Origin: Bradyrhizobium septentrionale
GTDB taxonomy: Bacteria; Pseudomonadota; Alphaproteobacteria; Rhizobiales; Xanthobacteraceae
Length of the DNA stretch: 64,000 nt
NCBI RefSeq assembly: GCF_011516645.4
Contig: NZ_CP088285.1
Coordinates: 4,234,501 to 4,298,500 of the forward strand
Reading direction: 5' to 3'
Shown here: positions 45,309 through 53,836 of the stretch, one piece after another
How the letters are laid out: every line of letters begins with the position of its first letter
Numbering within the stretch: the first letter of the stretch is position 1
Made by a program: the position numbers and the translations under genes
Notes under the pieces: model-generated
Seen by the model: the letters and a program-made list of their open reading frames with translations, nothing else
The model's database searches: none
Told to the model about the DNA's origin: nothing

Positions 45309-46286
45309 TTATTGTCGCAGGAACGCCTCGAGCCTGGCGAACAGCGGGTTCTCGCGGTCGTACACATAGTCCAACGACACCACCGACACGGTTTCGGCGC
45401 CGTGGTCGCGCAGGAAGCTGCCGAGCGCGTAAAGTTTCCCCGGTGGGCAGTGCAGCGTAAGCATGCCCGACGAGGTCGGCCCGCCGAACGGAGCCACCAC
45501 GCCGAAACGGTTGTGCGCCTCGGAGAGCAGCGCATCGTTGCAGCCGGCAAAGCGGGTGCGGACCTCGCGATACTTGCTGGCACGGGCGCGGGCGGCGATG
45601 TGGTCAAGGATCACGCGCGCGGTCTCGCGGGCGCCGGTCGACCAGTCGGCATCCCGCGACGCCACCAGATTGGCCTGGCTGCGCAGCATGACGCCGTCGT
45701 CGAGCACCTTGAGCCCGTTGGCGGCGAGCGTCGCTCCGGTCGTGGTGATGTCGACGATCAGTTCCGCGGTGCCGGCCGCGGGCGCGCCTTCGGTGGCGCC
45801 GGCGCTTTCCACGATCCGATAGTCGCCGACGCCGTGCTTGGCGAAAAAGCCGCGCGTCAGATTGATGTATTTGGTCGCCACCCGCATGCGGTGATTGTGC
45901 TGCTCGCGGAAGCCGGAGGCGACGTCGTCGAGGTCGGCCATGGTGCGGACGTCGATCCAGGCCTGCGGCACGGCGACCACGACATTGGCATAGCCGAAGC
46001 CGAGGCCCTCGATCATCAGCACGCGCTTGTCGGCATCCGGAATGCTTTCGCGCACCAGGTCCTCGCCGGTGACACCGAGATGCACGGAACCGCGCGCCAG
46101 ATTGGCCGCGATCTCGCTCGCCGAGAGATAGGCGATCTCGACATTGTCGACGCCTGAGATGGTGCCGCGATAGTCGCGCGCGCCGCCGGCCTTCGACAGC
46201 GTCAGCCCGGCGCGGGCGAAGAAGCCTTCCGCGTTTTCCTGCAGGCGTCCCTTGGAGGGGACGGCGACGACGAAGGGCGTGCTCAT
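45309..46286 (-). CDS. hisG: ATP phosphoribosyltransferase
   Basis: The 325-residue enzyme of the first step of histidine synthesis condenses ATP and PRPP. Recognisable blocks are [46 protein letters not shown] and the PRPP loop [18 protein letters not shown]. About 100 extra C-terminal residues (from [15 protein letters not shown], including [19 protein letters not shown]) resemble the regulatory domain of long-form HisG, although a hisZ gene precedes it. The ATG overlaps the hisZ stop as ATGA. Confidence 0.95.
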   Translation of the reverse strand: MSTPFVVAVPSKGRLQENAEGFFARAGLTLSKAGGARDYRGTISGVDNVEIAYLSASEIAANLARGSVHLGVTGEDLVRESIPDADKRVLMIEGLGFGYANVVVAVPQAWIDVRTMADLDDVASGFREQHNHRMRVATKYINLTRGFFAKHGVGDYRIVESAGATEGAPAAGTAELIVDITTTGATLAANGLKVLDDGVMLRSQANLVASRDADWSTGARETARVILDHIAARARASKYREVRTRFAGCNDALLSEAHNRFGVVAPFGGPTSSGMLTLHCPPGKLYALGSFLRDHGAETVSVVSLDYVYDRENPLFARLEAFLRQ

Positions 46287-47446
46287 TGGGCACCTCCGCG
46301 GAGGGCCTTGCCATGCCGGGTCATCGCCTCGATCCAGACCGAGAAGCCGACCGCCGGGATCGGGCTTGCCGAGCCGAGCTGCGTCATCAGCCCATCATAG
46401 CGACCGCCCGCGACCAGCGGCTCGGCGCCGTTGCCCTTGGCGTGCAGCTCGAATTCGAAGCCGGTGTAATAGTCGAGGCCGCGGCCGAACGCGGTCGAGA
46501 ACCGCGTCTTTCTGGTGTCGATGCCGCGCGCCGCCATGAAGCCGACCCGGCTCTCCAACTGGTCAATCGCGGCGGCGAGGTTGAGCTTGGCGTCGTTGGC
46601 CAGCGCGCGCAGCTGCGCGGCCGCGTCGTCGGGATCGCCCGATATCGCGAGGAAGCGCTTGATGATGGCGACCGCGTCGCGCGGCAGCGCGCCACCCTTC
46701 AGCGTCGATTGCTCGAGGAAGCGGTCGGCGATCTCGGCGACCGTGCGTCCGCCGACATTGGTGGTGCCGGCGATCGACATCAGATCGGTGACCAGCGCCA
46801 GCGCCGCCTTGCGGTCGGAGCCGGCAAGAGCCGCGAGCACGCCCTCATATTCATTGCGGCCCGGCGCGGTCGCGAGGGTCAGCTGCTCGATGTCGTCGGT
46901 CAGCGAAACCTTGCGGTTGAAATCCTTGATCAACCGGCGCCGCCACACCGGGTAAAGCTCCAGCGCATCGATCAGCGCGTTGAACAGCGCGACGTCGCCG
47001 GTGCGGATCTCGACATCGCTCAAGCCGAACGCCGTGGTCGCCTCCAGCGCCAGCGCCAGCATCTCCGCGTCGGCCGCGGCGCGGTCCTGCCGCCCGAACG
47101 ATTCGATACCGGCCTGCAGGAACTGGCTGGGCTGGCCGCCGCGATAGCGGAACACCGGCCCGAGATAGCTGAAGCCGGCCGGCTGGCCGGCCCTGTTGGA
47201 GGCGAGGTAGTCGCGCGCCACCGGGATCGTGAGGTCCGGGCGCAGGCAGAGCTCCTCGCCGCTCGGGTCGGTCGTCAGATACAGGCTCTTGCGGATGTCT
47301 TCGCCGGAGAGGTCGAGGAACGGCTCGGCCGGCTGCAGGATCGCGGGCTCGGACCGGAGATACCCAGCCTGCGCGAACGAGGCCAGCAACGCATCCGCCC
47401 AGTCGGCGGATCCGGCGGCGGATCGTGGTGCGGCAGCTTCGGTCAT
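46283..47446 (-). CDS. hisZ: ATP phosphoribosyltransferase regulatory subunit HisZ
   Basis: The 387-residue protein is a class II aminoacyl-tRNA-synthetase paralogue of the HisRS fold: [32 protein letters not shown] (motif 2-like) and [23 protein letters not shown] with [10 protein letters not shown]. It lacks a C-terminal anticodon domain, which separates it from HisS. It activates and regulates HisG and is coupled to hisG by a 4-base overlap. The start MTEAAAPRS is preferred to the upstream frame. An IS1182-type element lies 155 bases upstream. Confidence 0.93.
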   Translation of the reverse strand: MTEAAAPRSAAGSADWADALLASFAQAGYLRSEPAILQPAEPFLDLSGEDIRKSLYLTTDPSGEELCLRPDLTIPVARDYLASNRAGQPAGFSYLGPVFRYRGGQPSQFLQAGIESFGRQDRAAADAEMLALALEATTAFGLSDVEIRTGDVALFNALIDALELYPVWRRRLIKDFNRKVSLTDDIEQLTLATAPGRNEYEGVLAALAGSDRKAALALVTDLMSIAGTTNVGGRTVAEIADRFLEQSTLKGGALPRDAVAIIKRFLAISGDPDDAAAQLRALANDAKLNLAAAIDQLESRVGFMAARGIDTRKTRFSTAFGRGLDYYTGFEFELHAKGNGAEPLVAGGRYDGLMTQLGSASPIPAVGFSVWIEAMTRHGKALRGGAQ

Positions 47447-47601
47447 CTCAGTATCCAAAAGGTGCGGAATTCGGGTTCCCGCTCGAGGTTCCAAGGTGGT
47501 TCGGGGGCAGCCCTTACCATGGCCGTATCACGGTTTCGACAGCGATCGGCCAAGTGGCTTAATGATTGCGTCCGTTAACGATTTTACGACGGCTTGGCTA
47601 G

Positions 47602-49045
47602 GAGCTTGTCTGGATAGTCGCTGTTCAAATCTGGTCGGGTCTGATTCAACATTGGGCGATGAGCAAGTATTTTCGGCCTTGGAACATCGATCAGACGCTG
47701 CTTCTGCCGCCGAATGTGCAGGACTTCGTGCCGAAAGGCCATGTCTCGCGGTTTATGGTTGATCTGGTGCGGGAGAGCCTCGATCTCAGGGAGATCATGG
47801 GCAGCTATGTGAGCGGGCTTGGGCAGCCGCCGTTTGATCCGCGGATGATGGTGGCGCTGCTGCTGCATAGCTATGCGAGTGGGCTGTATTCGTCGCGTCG
47901 GATTGCCAAGGCCTGCCGGGAGCGGAACGATTTTGTGATGATCGTGGCGCTGGATGCGCCGGATTTTCGGACGATCAGCGACTTTCGCAAGCGACATTTG
48001 AAGGCGCTCGGCGCGCTATTCGTGCAGGTTCTGAAGTTGTGCGAGACGGCCGGGCTGGTCAAGCTCGGTCATGTCGCGCTGGATGGTACGAAGATCAAGG
48101 CGAACGCGTCGAAACACAAGGCGATGAGTTATGAGCGCATGAAGAAGCGCGAGGCGGAATTGAAGGCCGAGGTCGCTCGCATGCTGGCGGCCGCCGAGGC
48201 GGCGGATGCCTCGGAGGATGAGACTTTCGGCAACAGCGACGAACTGCCGGACTGGACCGTCGACAAGCAGAAACGGCTGGCGAAGATCCAGCAAGCGATG
48301 GCGGCGCTGGAAGCGGACGCCAAACTGGCGGCGGAGGAAGAGCGCCGCATCGAGGCCGAAAAGGAACAGCAGCGCCAGGCCGAAGGCCGCAAGAAGCCGG
48401 GCAAACCGGCGGCGCTGCCATCGGAGGAACCCAATCCCAAGGCGCAACGCAACTTCACCGATCCGGAAAGCCGCATCATGAAGTCGAAGGATGGCTTCGT
48501 TCAGGCCTATAATGCCCAGGCGGCCGTCGATGCACATGCCCAGATCATTGTCGCGCAAGAACTGACCCAGCACGGCAGCGATCAGGGCCAGTTGGTGCCC
48601 CTGATCGAGGCCATCGAGAGCAATCTTGGCCGCAAGCCGCGGCAGGCCTCAGCGGATTCCGGCTACTGCAGCGAAGCCAATCTCGAAGCGCTCGACACAC
48701 GCAGCATCGATGGCTATGTCGCGCCCGGACGCGCCAAACACCCGACAGTAGCGAACGGAAAAGTCGGCGGCCCGCTGACACAGGCCATGCGAAAGAAGAT
48801 CGACGATGGCGGCTTCGAAACACCCTACCGATTGCGAAAGCAAGTGGTGGAGCCGGTGTTCGGGCAGATCAAACAGGCAAGAGGCTTCCGCCAGTTCCTG
48901 TTGCGGGGCATCGAGAAAGTGCGCGCCGAGTGGACAATGATCTGCACCGTCCATAACCTCCTCAAGCTGTTCAACCTCGCAAACGCAGCCTGAGCCTGCT
49001 ACTCTACAACAAATGCCCGTCACGAAAACATATCTGGACGGGCTC
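47602..49045 (+). mobile_element. IS1182-family insertion sequence (intact)
   Basis: The 1,444-bp element begins GAGCTTGTCTGGATAG and ends, read inward, GAGCCCGTCCAGATAT; these are imperfect terminal inverted repeats. It is flanked on both sides by CTAG (47598-47601 and 49046-49049), which looks like a 4-bp target duplication of a palindromic site, as known for IS1182 relatives. It holds a single intact transposase. The insertion is between hisZ and rsmE. Confidence 0.88.
47659..48993 (+). CDS. IS1182-family DDE transposase
   Basis: The 444-residue transposase has an N-terminal DUF772-type region (MSKYFRPWNIDQTLLLPPNVQDFVP, DPRMMVALLLHSYASGLYSSRRI). The DDE catalytic core includes Asp in VALDGTKIKAN, Asp in SADSGYCSEAN and Glu in VEPVFGQIKQARGFRQF. 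A charged coiled-coil insertion (about 155-260) separates the first and second acidic residues. No frameshift or stop interrupts it, so it may be active. Confidence 0.93.
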   Translation: MSKYFRPWNIDQTLLLPPNVQDFVPKGHVSRFMVDLVRESLDLREIMGSYVSGLGQPPFDPRMMVALLLHSYASGLYSSRRIAKACRERNDFVMIVALDAPDFRTISDFRKRHLKALGALFVQVLKLCETAGLVKLGHVALDGTKIKANASKHKAMSYERMKKREAELKAEVARMLAAAEAADASEDETFGNSDELPDWTVDKQKRLAKIQQAMAALEADAKLAAEEERRIEAEKEQQRQAEGRKKPGKPAALPSEEPNPKAQRNFTDPESRIMKSKDGFVQAYNAQAAVDAHAQIIVAQELTQHGSDQGQLVPLIEAIESNLGRKPRQASADSGYCSEANLEALDTRSIDGYVAPGRAKHPTVANGKVGGPLTQAMRKKIDDGGFETPYRLRKQVVEPVFGQIKQARGFRQFLLRGIEKVRAEWTMICTVHNLLKLFNLANAA

Positions 49046-49082
49046 CTAGGGGCAGGAATTGCGAGTGAGGTGGGCACTCCAG

Positions 49083-49886
49083 TCAGGCTCCCTCCCCCCT
49101 TGCGGCGGAGGGAACCCTTCCGCCGGTGCGTCCTTCACTAACACCTCCCCAATCCCCGAGCGCCGCCTGCACTAGGGCCAGTGCGGCGACGGCCGCGGTG
49201 TCGGCGCGCAGGATGCGCGGGCCGAGTGCGAGGCGGAGGAGGTTGGGCTGGCGCAGCAGCAGGGTGCGCTCCTCCTCGGCAAAGCCGCCTTCCGGGCCGA
49301 TCAGCACATCGATCCCGGCCTGCGCCGCATTTGCCGCCTGCAGCGCCTGCACCGGGTTCGCGACCTCGGCGGCCTCGTCGCAGAACACCAGCAGGCGCGC
49401 CTGGTCGCGCCCGGAGAGGAAGCGTTCCAGCGGGAGCGGATCGGCGACCTCGGCGAGCGAAATGATCCCGCATTGCTCGGCGGCCTCGATCACATTGGCG
49501 CGCATCCGCTCACCATTGACCCGCGACACCTGGGTGAAGCGGGTCAGCACCGGCACCAGCCGTGCGGCGCCCATCTCGACCGCCTTCTGCACCATGTAGT
49601 CGAGCCGCGCATGCTTCAGCGGCGCGAACACGTAAGCGACGTCGGGCAGGCGGTCCTGCGCGCGGGTCCGCGTGATGATCGCGAGGGTGTCGGGGCGCTT
49701 GCGGCCACCGATCTCGGCGCGCCATTCGCCGTCGCGGCCGTTGAACACCAGCACGCCGTCGCCGGTGCCGAGCCGCAGCACGTTGCCGAGATAGTTGCTC
49801 TGGTCGCGTTCGAGCGCGATGGTCGCGCCGGCGCCAAGCGGCGCATCGACAAACAGGCGGGGGCTGCGAAAATCGAGTTCAGGCAT
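49083..49886 (-). CDS. rsmE: 16S rRNA m3U1498 methyltransferase RsmE
   Basis: The 267-residue SPOUT enzyme has the N-terminal PUA-like region RLFVDAPLGAGATIALERDQSNYLGNVLRL and the C-terminal SAM knot signatures LIGPEGGFAEEE and LGPRILRADTAAVAAL. It methylates U1498 of 16S rRNA in the 30S subunit. The start is at MPELDFRSPR; the frame extends 26 codons upstream without homologous sequence. Its stop is 34 bases from the IS1182 element. Confidence 0.94.
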   Translation of the reverse strand: MPELDFRSPRLFVDAPLGAGATIALERDQSNYLGNVLRLGTGDGVLVFNGRDGEWRAEIGGRKRPDTLAIITRTRAQDRLPDVAYVFAPLKHARLDYMVQKAVEMGAARLVPVLTRFTQVSRVNGERMRANVIEAAEQCGIISLAEVADPLPLERFLSGRDQARLLVFCDEAAEVANPVQALQAANAAQAGIDVLIGPEGGFAEEERTLLLRQPNLLRLALGPRILRADTAAVAALALVQAALGDWGGVSEGRTGGRVPSAARGEGA

Positions 49887-50396
49887 GTCCGATTCCGGAC
49901 CGCGCTTTAGCCCAAAAGGCGAGGCGGCCTTATTGCTCCGTGGCGAATCTACCAAACTGAGCAATACCGTAGTCCCGCGGACTCGTCAGGAACTCGCCGG
50001 CCAGCGTACTAAGGACCTGTCGATGTATTGCTTCTGTCACCAAGTCATTGGTTAAGTTCTTAAGTCCAAAGCTCTTAAATCCAAGGGGTCGCTTGCACGC
50101 GGCCCCTTTTGCTTTTCAGTCACCCCTGTGCGGCGTGGGGCCGCAAATCCAGACTGTGGCATGACCCGAAAATCGGGTTCAGGTATATTTGATCGGTCCG
50201 GTTTTACCGCCGTTCGTAGCCTAAAGGCTTATAAACGAGGAACAATTTAATGTGGCCGGTGTGGCCCTACGCCGCGCTGTCGCCCAAATCCACGGGTTGT
50301 TAAGGCGCCACAGGAATCGTAAAACGCCCCCAAATTGGTTGCTTCGTTTTTGTTGCGCTGGGGTTGCCTGGACCTTTTGCCGGAGAGACACCCTCG
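49887..50396. other. Intergenic region with orphan terminator-like hairpin
   Basis: No gene is seen in 510 bases. A rho-independent terminator-like stem lies at 50083-50110 although no gene on the plus strand ends before it. The 120 bases ahead of it (about 49960-50080) could be a small RNA. A short CCCGA/TCGGG stem near 50164 resembles part of family A repeats. Confidence 0.4.
50083..50110 (+). terminator. Orphan terminator-like hairpin
   Basis: AAGGGGTCGC (50083-50092) and GCGGCCCCTT (50099-50108) pair with one U-G wobble and a 6-base loop, followed by tttt. Confidence 0.7.
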
Positions 50397-51131
50397 ATGA
50401 TCCGCCGCCTGATCGTGCTGACCGTTGCCGCGACCGCCCTGTCCGTCGGGCAGGCCGCTGCCCAGAGCGCCTTTCCGGCTCCGCTGCCCAATCAGGCCGG
50501 CAAGGCCGGCACCGCGTCCGATCCGGCGTTTCCGCCGGTCAGTGGTATGCGTCCAAGCCAGGCTGGAACAGCCTCGGATTCTGCGTTCCCGCCGGTCAAT
50601 GGCGCGCCGGCAGCCAGGGTCGGCGCGGCGCCGTCGGCGTTCCCGGCCAATGGAGCGGCCCCCATTGCCGGTGGCGGGTTGTCCTCGCCGCCGCCCCCGC
50701 CGAGCGAGGCGGGCGGCGCCAACGAGGCCTGCATGAAGAATTTCGTGCCGCTGCGCGAGGAGGCTGAGAAGCGCGGCAAGGCGATCAAGGCCGCGAGCGA
50801 TCGCCACGCCAGCCCGCAGGAGGCCTGCAAGCTGATCGGCAATTACAGCCAGGCCGAGGTCAAGATGATCAAATATGTCGACGTCAACGCGGCCAAGTGC
50901 GGAATTCCGCCGCAGATCGCCAACCAGCTCAAGGACGGCCACAAGAACACGGAAGCGCTGCTGAAGAAGGTCTGCAATGTCGCAGAGCAGGCAGCGGCGC
51001 AGCCGCGCGGCCCCGCGGGGCCGTCGCTGAGCGACGTGCTGGGTTCGTCCGCTTCGCTGCCCGAAGCGACCCCGACCAAGAAGGGCGGCAGCACATTCGA
51101 TACGCTGAACGGCAACGTCCTCACCCGATAA
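50397..51131 (+). CDS. Exported hypothetical protein
   Basis: The 244-residue protein has a signal peptide (MIRRLIVLTVAATALSVGQAAAQ). An approximately 95-residue Ala/Pro/Gly linker with repeated SAFPA, DPAFPPV and DSAFPPV units follows. The folded domain (about 105-195) has four conserved-looking cysteines (NEACMKNF, EACKLIG, AAKCGIPP, KKVCNVAE). A polar tail ends TFDTLNGNVLTR. It lies 25 bases before ubiA on the same strand. No known family; probably periplasmic. Confidence 0.7.
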   Translation: MIRRLIVLTVAATALSVGQAAAQSAFPAPLPNQAGKAGTASDPAFPPVSGMRPSQAGTASDSAFPPVNGAPAARVGAAPSAFPANGAAPIAGGGLSSPPPPPSEAGGANEACMKNFVPLREEAEKRGKAIKAASDRHASPQEACKLIGNYSQAEVKMIKYVDVNAAKCGIPPQIANQLKDGHKNTEALLKKVCNVAEQAAAQPRGPAGPSLSDVLGSSASLPEATPTKKGGSTFDTLNGNVLTR

Positions 51132-51156
51132 GGGGCCGCCCGATGATCGACCGCTC

Positions 51157-52089
51157 ATGAGCGACGTTTCCGCCCGCGTTGCCGACTCCACAGGCAACTG
51201 GGTGGACACTCATGCGCCGGTCTGGTCGCGGCCCTATCTGCGGCTTGCGCGCTACGACCGGCCGATCGGCTCCTGGCTGCTATTGATGCCGTGCTGGTGG
51301 TCGGCGGCGCTCGCCGCCGGCGTCGCGCATGATGTCCGCTCCTTGCCGCTCGTCGTGCTGCTGTTCTTCATCGGCGCCTTCGTGATGCGCGGCGCGGGCT
51401 GCACCTGGAACGACATCACCGATCGCGATCTCGACGCCAAGGTCGAGCGCACTTGGTCGCGGCCGATCCCGGCCGGGCAGGTGACGGTGACGCAGGCGGT
51501 GGTCTTCATGGTGCTGCAGGCGCTGATCGGGCTTGCGGTGCTGCTGCAGTTCAACCGCTTTGCGGTGATGACCGGCATCGCTTCGCTTCTGATCGTCGCG
51601 ATCTACCCGTTCATGAAGCGGATCACCTGGTGGCCGCAGGTCGTGCTCGGCCTCGCCTTCTCCTACGGCGCGCTGATGGGATTTGCGGTGACGCTCGAAC
51701 GCATCGATGCAACTGCGATTGCGCTCTACGCCGGATCGATCGCCTGGGTGATCGCCTACGACACCATCTACGCCCATCAGGACGCCGAGGATGACGCGCT
51801 GATCGGCGTCAAATCCACCGCGCGCCTGTTCGGCGCACGCACCCACCGCGCGCTGGTGATCTTCTATGGTCTCGCCGTGCTGCTGATCGGCGCCGCGTTC
51901 GCGCTCGCGGGCGCACGCTGGCCGGCCTGGATCGGCCTTGCAGCATTTGCGCTGCATCTCGCCTGGCAGGTCCGCCGGCTCGACACCAGCGATCCCGCGC
52001 TCTGCCTGCGCATCTTCAAGTCCAACCGCGACGCCGGCTTCATCCTGTTCGCGAGCCTTGTCGTCGATGCGGTGATGCGCGCGGGGTAG
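51157..52089 (+). CDS. ubiA: 4-hydroxybenzoate polyprenyltransferase
   Basis: The 310-residue integral membrane prenyltransferase has about eight to nine helices with the two Asp-rich Mg-diphosphate motifs, NDITDRDLDAKVERT (about 86-100) and YDTIYAHQDAEDD (about 203-215). It attaches the polyprenyl tail to 4-hydroxybenzoate, the second step of ubiquinone synthesis. It follows the exported protein by 25 bases and may share its transcript. Confidence 0.95.
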   Translation: MSDVSARVADSTGNWVDTHAPVWSRPYLRLARYDRPIGSWLLLMPCWWSAALAAGVAHDVRSLPLVVLLFFIGAFVMRGAGCTWNDITDRDLDAKVERTWSRPIPAGQVTVTQAVVFMVLQALIGLAVLLQFNRFAVMTGIASLLIVAIYPFMKRITWWPQVVLGLAFSYGALMGFAVTLERIDATAIALYAGSIAWVIAYDTIYAHQDAEDDALIGVKSTARLFGARTHRALVIFYGLAVLLIGAAFALAGARWPAWIGLAAFALHLAWQVRRLDTSDPALCLRIFKSNRDAGFILFASLVVDAVMRAG

Positions 52090-52180
52090 CACGTGCTCTG
52101 CCTCATGAGAGGGCGGAACGAGATGCAAGCCTCGGACAAAACATGCCGCGGAAATGCGAAGCTGCGTCCCCACCACAACT

Positions 52181-52282
52181 GTCATCGCCCGGCTCGACCG
52201 GGCGATCCAGTACGCCGCGGCCTCTCGGTTCAAGCACAGCCGTCTCTGGAATACTGGATCACCCGCTTTCGCGGGTGATGAC
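52181..52282. repeat. REP-type palindromic element (family C, copy 3)
   Basis: gtcatcgcccggctcgaccg and gtgatgac ends enclose two palindromes, gcccggctcgaccgggc and acccgctttcgcgggt, with a ccagta...tactgg pair between them. It lies after ubiA and just left of the IS110-type element. Confidence 0.75.
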
Positions 52283-52323
52283 ACCGCGTGGTGTGGCAAC
52301 TTGAATTGCGACCGATCCTCAGT

Positions 52324-52350
52324 GTCGTCCTGGCGAATGCCAGGACCCAT
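52324..52350. repeat. REP half (family D), left partner
   Basis: TCCTGGC-GAAT-GCCAGGA (52328-52345) is a 7-bp REP stem followed by cccat. An inverted partner lies at 53786-53812 (TCCTGGC-TTTC-GCCAGGA), and AACCAC-atgcg-GTGGTT is next to it. The pair is split by the IS110-type element. Confidence 0.75.
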
Positions 52351-52365
52351 ATGTGGACGGCCCCC

Positions 52366-52605
52366 GTGGCACAAGAGCTGTTTGGTGAGATCGGATCGCT
52401 TGCATCCATATGTCCGGCCTTTTGAGTGCGATCGAATGGATCGCTGGCCAAGATGGTTTGCGCGATGCGAGTTCCAAACAACCACGCGACCTGTTGGCGG
52501 CCGATGGGTCCTGCGGACTGTCTCGCATCGTTGCTCGATCGATCGCTCCATCTGCTCTTGCAGCTCCGGTCGGTCGGCGAGCGAGCCCGCCGGCTGGCCA
52601 ATCTA
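52366..52605 (-). ncRNA. Candidate guide (seek/bridge) RNA of the IS110/IS1111-type element
   Basis: This noncoding segment lies 3' of the transposase, where IS1111-type elements encode their guide RNA. Read as minus-strand RNA it contains CAGGACCCAT (bases 52513-52504). This 10-mer is identical to the plus-strand sequence at 52341-52350 that abuts the left end of the element. A 6-mer ACCATC (52457-52452) equals the first bases of the right flank (53713-53718), but that match is short and may be chance. Function is inferred from the family. Confidence 0.6.
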
Positions 52606-53643
52606 TTAGGCGGCGGCTGTCATGGGATTCATCCGTGCCGCCTCGTAACTCTCGCCCGTCGCCATCAGCTTCCAGGCGATACGGGCCACTTTGTTGGCGA
52701 GCGCCACGGCCGCAAGCTTCGGCGGCTTGCGCTTGATCAGCGCCAGCAGCCAGCGCGAGTGATGACCGCGTCCCCGCCCGGCCTGCTGGATCACCGCTGT
52801 GGCCCCGACCACCAGCAGACGGCGCAGGTCCTCATCGCCCGCCCGCGTGATCTTGCCAAGCCTGGTCTTGCCAGCGGTGGAGTGGTCCTTGGGTGTCAAT
52901 CCCAGCCAGGCCGCAAAATGACGACCAGAACGGAACGCGCGCGGATCAGGTGTCTTCATCACCAGCGCGGTTGCAACGATCGGACCGACCGAGGGGATCT
53001 GAGCCAAGCGCCGGCCCGTGGCATCGGCGCGGTGCCAGGCCATCAGCTTGGCCTCAATCGCCTCCAACTCACCCTCGAGCCTGATGCGCTCCCGGCCCAG
53101 CACCACAAACAGCTCGCGCGCCAGAACGGGAAGCGTCTCGTCCTGCGCAATCCGCGCCAGCAGTGGTTCGATCGCGTCCAATCCCTTGGGTGCGATCAGG
53201 CCATACTCCGCCGCATGGCCGCGTATCGTATTGGTCAGCTGGGTGCGCCGGACGATCAATCCGTCGCGGACACCCATCAGCATCAGCGCAGCCTGCTGCT
53301 CGGCCGTCTTCACCGGCACGAAGCGCATGCTCGGCCGGCTCATCGCTTCACACAGACCTTCTGCATCCCGCCCGTCATTCTTGTTCCGCATCACGTAGGG
53401 CTTAACCAATTGCGGTGCCATCAGCTTCACCTCGTGACCGAGCTTGGAAAGCTCCCGCGCCCAATGTTGCGAAGCCCCGCATGCCTCCATCCCGATCACG
53501 GTCGGCGGCAATTTGGCGAAGAACTCCAGCACCTGTTTGCGCGACAGCTTCTTGCGCAGCGCCACCTGCTCCCTCGCATCAACCCCATGCAACACAAAAA
53601 TATACTTCGACGTATCAATCCCAATGCGGATAATCTGGTTCAC
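52606..53643 (-). CDS. IS110-family DEDD transposase/recombinase
   Basis: The 345-residue protein begins with GTG. The N-terminal RuvC-like DEDD domain shows D10 (GIDTSK), E53 (IGMEACG), D90 and D93 (KNDGRDAEG). The C-terminal transposase_20 domain shows QIPSVGPIVATALVMKTPDPRAFRSGRHFAAWLGLTPKDHSTAGKTRLGKITRAG, including the Ser expected to be catalytic (HSTAGK). IS110 recombinases use a structured noncoding RNA to select targets. The frame is intact. Confidence 0.95.
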   Translation of the reverse strand: MNQIIRIGIDTSKYIFVLHGVDAREQVALRKKLSRKQVLEFFAKLPPTVIGMEACGASQHWARELSKLGHEVKLMAPQLVKPYVMRNKNDGRDAEGLCEAMSRPSMRFVPVKTAEQQAALMLMGVRDGLIVRRTQLTNTIRGHAAEYGLIAPKGLDAIEPLLARIAQDETLPVLARELFVVLGRERIRLEGELEAIEAKLMAWHRADATGRRLAQIPSVGPIVATALVMKTPDPRAFRSGRHFAAWLGLTPKDHSTAGKTRLGKITRAGDEDLRRLLVVGATAVIQQAGRGRGHHSRWLLALIKRKPPKLAAVALANKVARIAWKLMATGESYEAARMNPMTAAA

Positions 53644-53785
53644 GGACGGCTCCCATGTATGAGATCTAGACAACCTCATTCTGGCACACTGATGCCGTAG
53701 GGGGCCGTCCACACCATCAACCCCAAATCTGAATTGTTGCGCGACGCTGGGGCCGCGATACCGGTCACAACCACATGCGGTGGTT

Positions 53786-53812
53786 ATGGGTCCTGGCTTT
53801 CGCCAGGACGAT
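53786..53812. repeat. REP half (family D), right partner
   Basis: atgggTCCTGGC-TTTC-GCCAGGAcgat is the inverted counterpart of 52324-52350. Together they form a REP pair interrupted by the IS110-type element. It lies 24 bases beyond the stop of the DUF6101 gene. Confidence 0.75.
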
Positions 53813-53836
53813 GGCGAGGGAGCGCGAGTGGCAAAC

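Larger units (their letters stand above)
52351..53712 (-). mobile_element. IS110-family (IS1111-type) insertion sequence in a REP pair
   Basis: Perfect 13-bp inverted repeats GTGGACGGCCCCC (52353-52365) and GGGGGCCGTCCAC (53700-53712) bound the element, as in the IS1111 subgroup, which has subterminal repeats. The transposase is intact. Noncoding DNA is asymmetric: 240 bases after the transposase stop, 56 before its start. No target duplication is visible. It sits directly beside the stem of a REP sequence. Exact ends may differ by a few bases. Confidence 0.88.

Noticed and set aside
46283..47446. Histidyl-tRNA synthetase (hisS)
   Set aside because: The fold matches, but the anticodon-binding domain is absent and the gene overlaps hisG, which fits HisZ.
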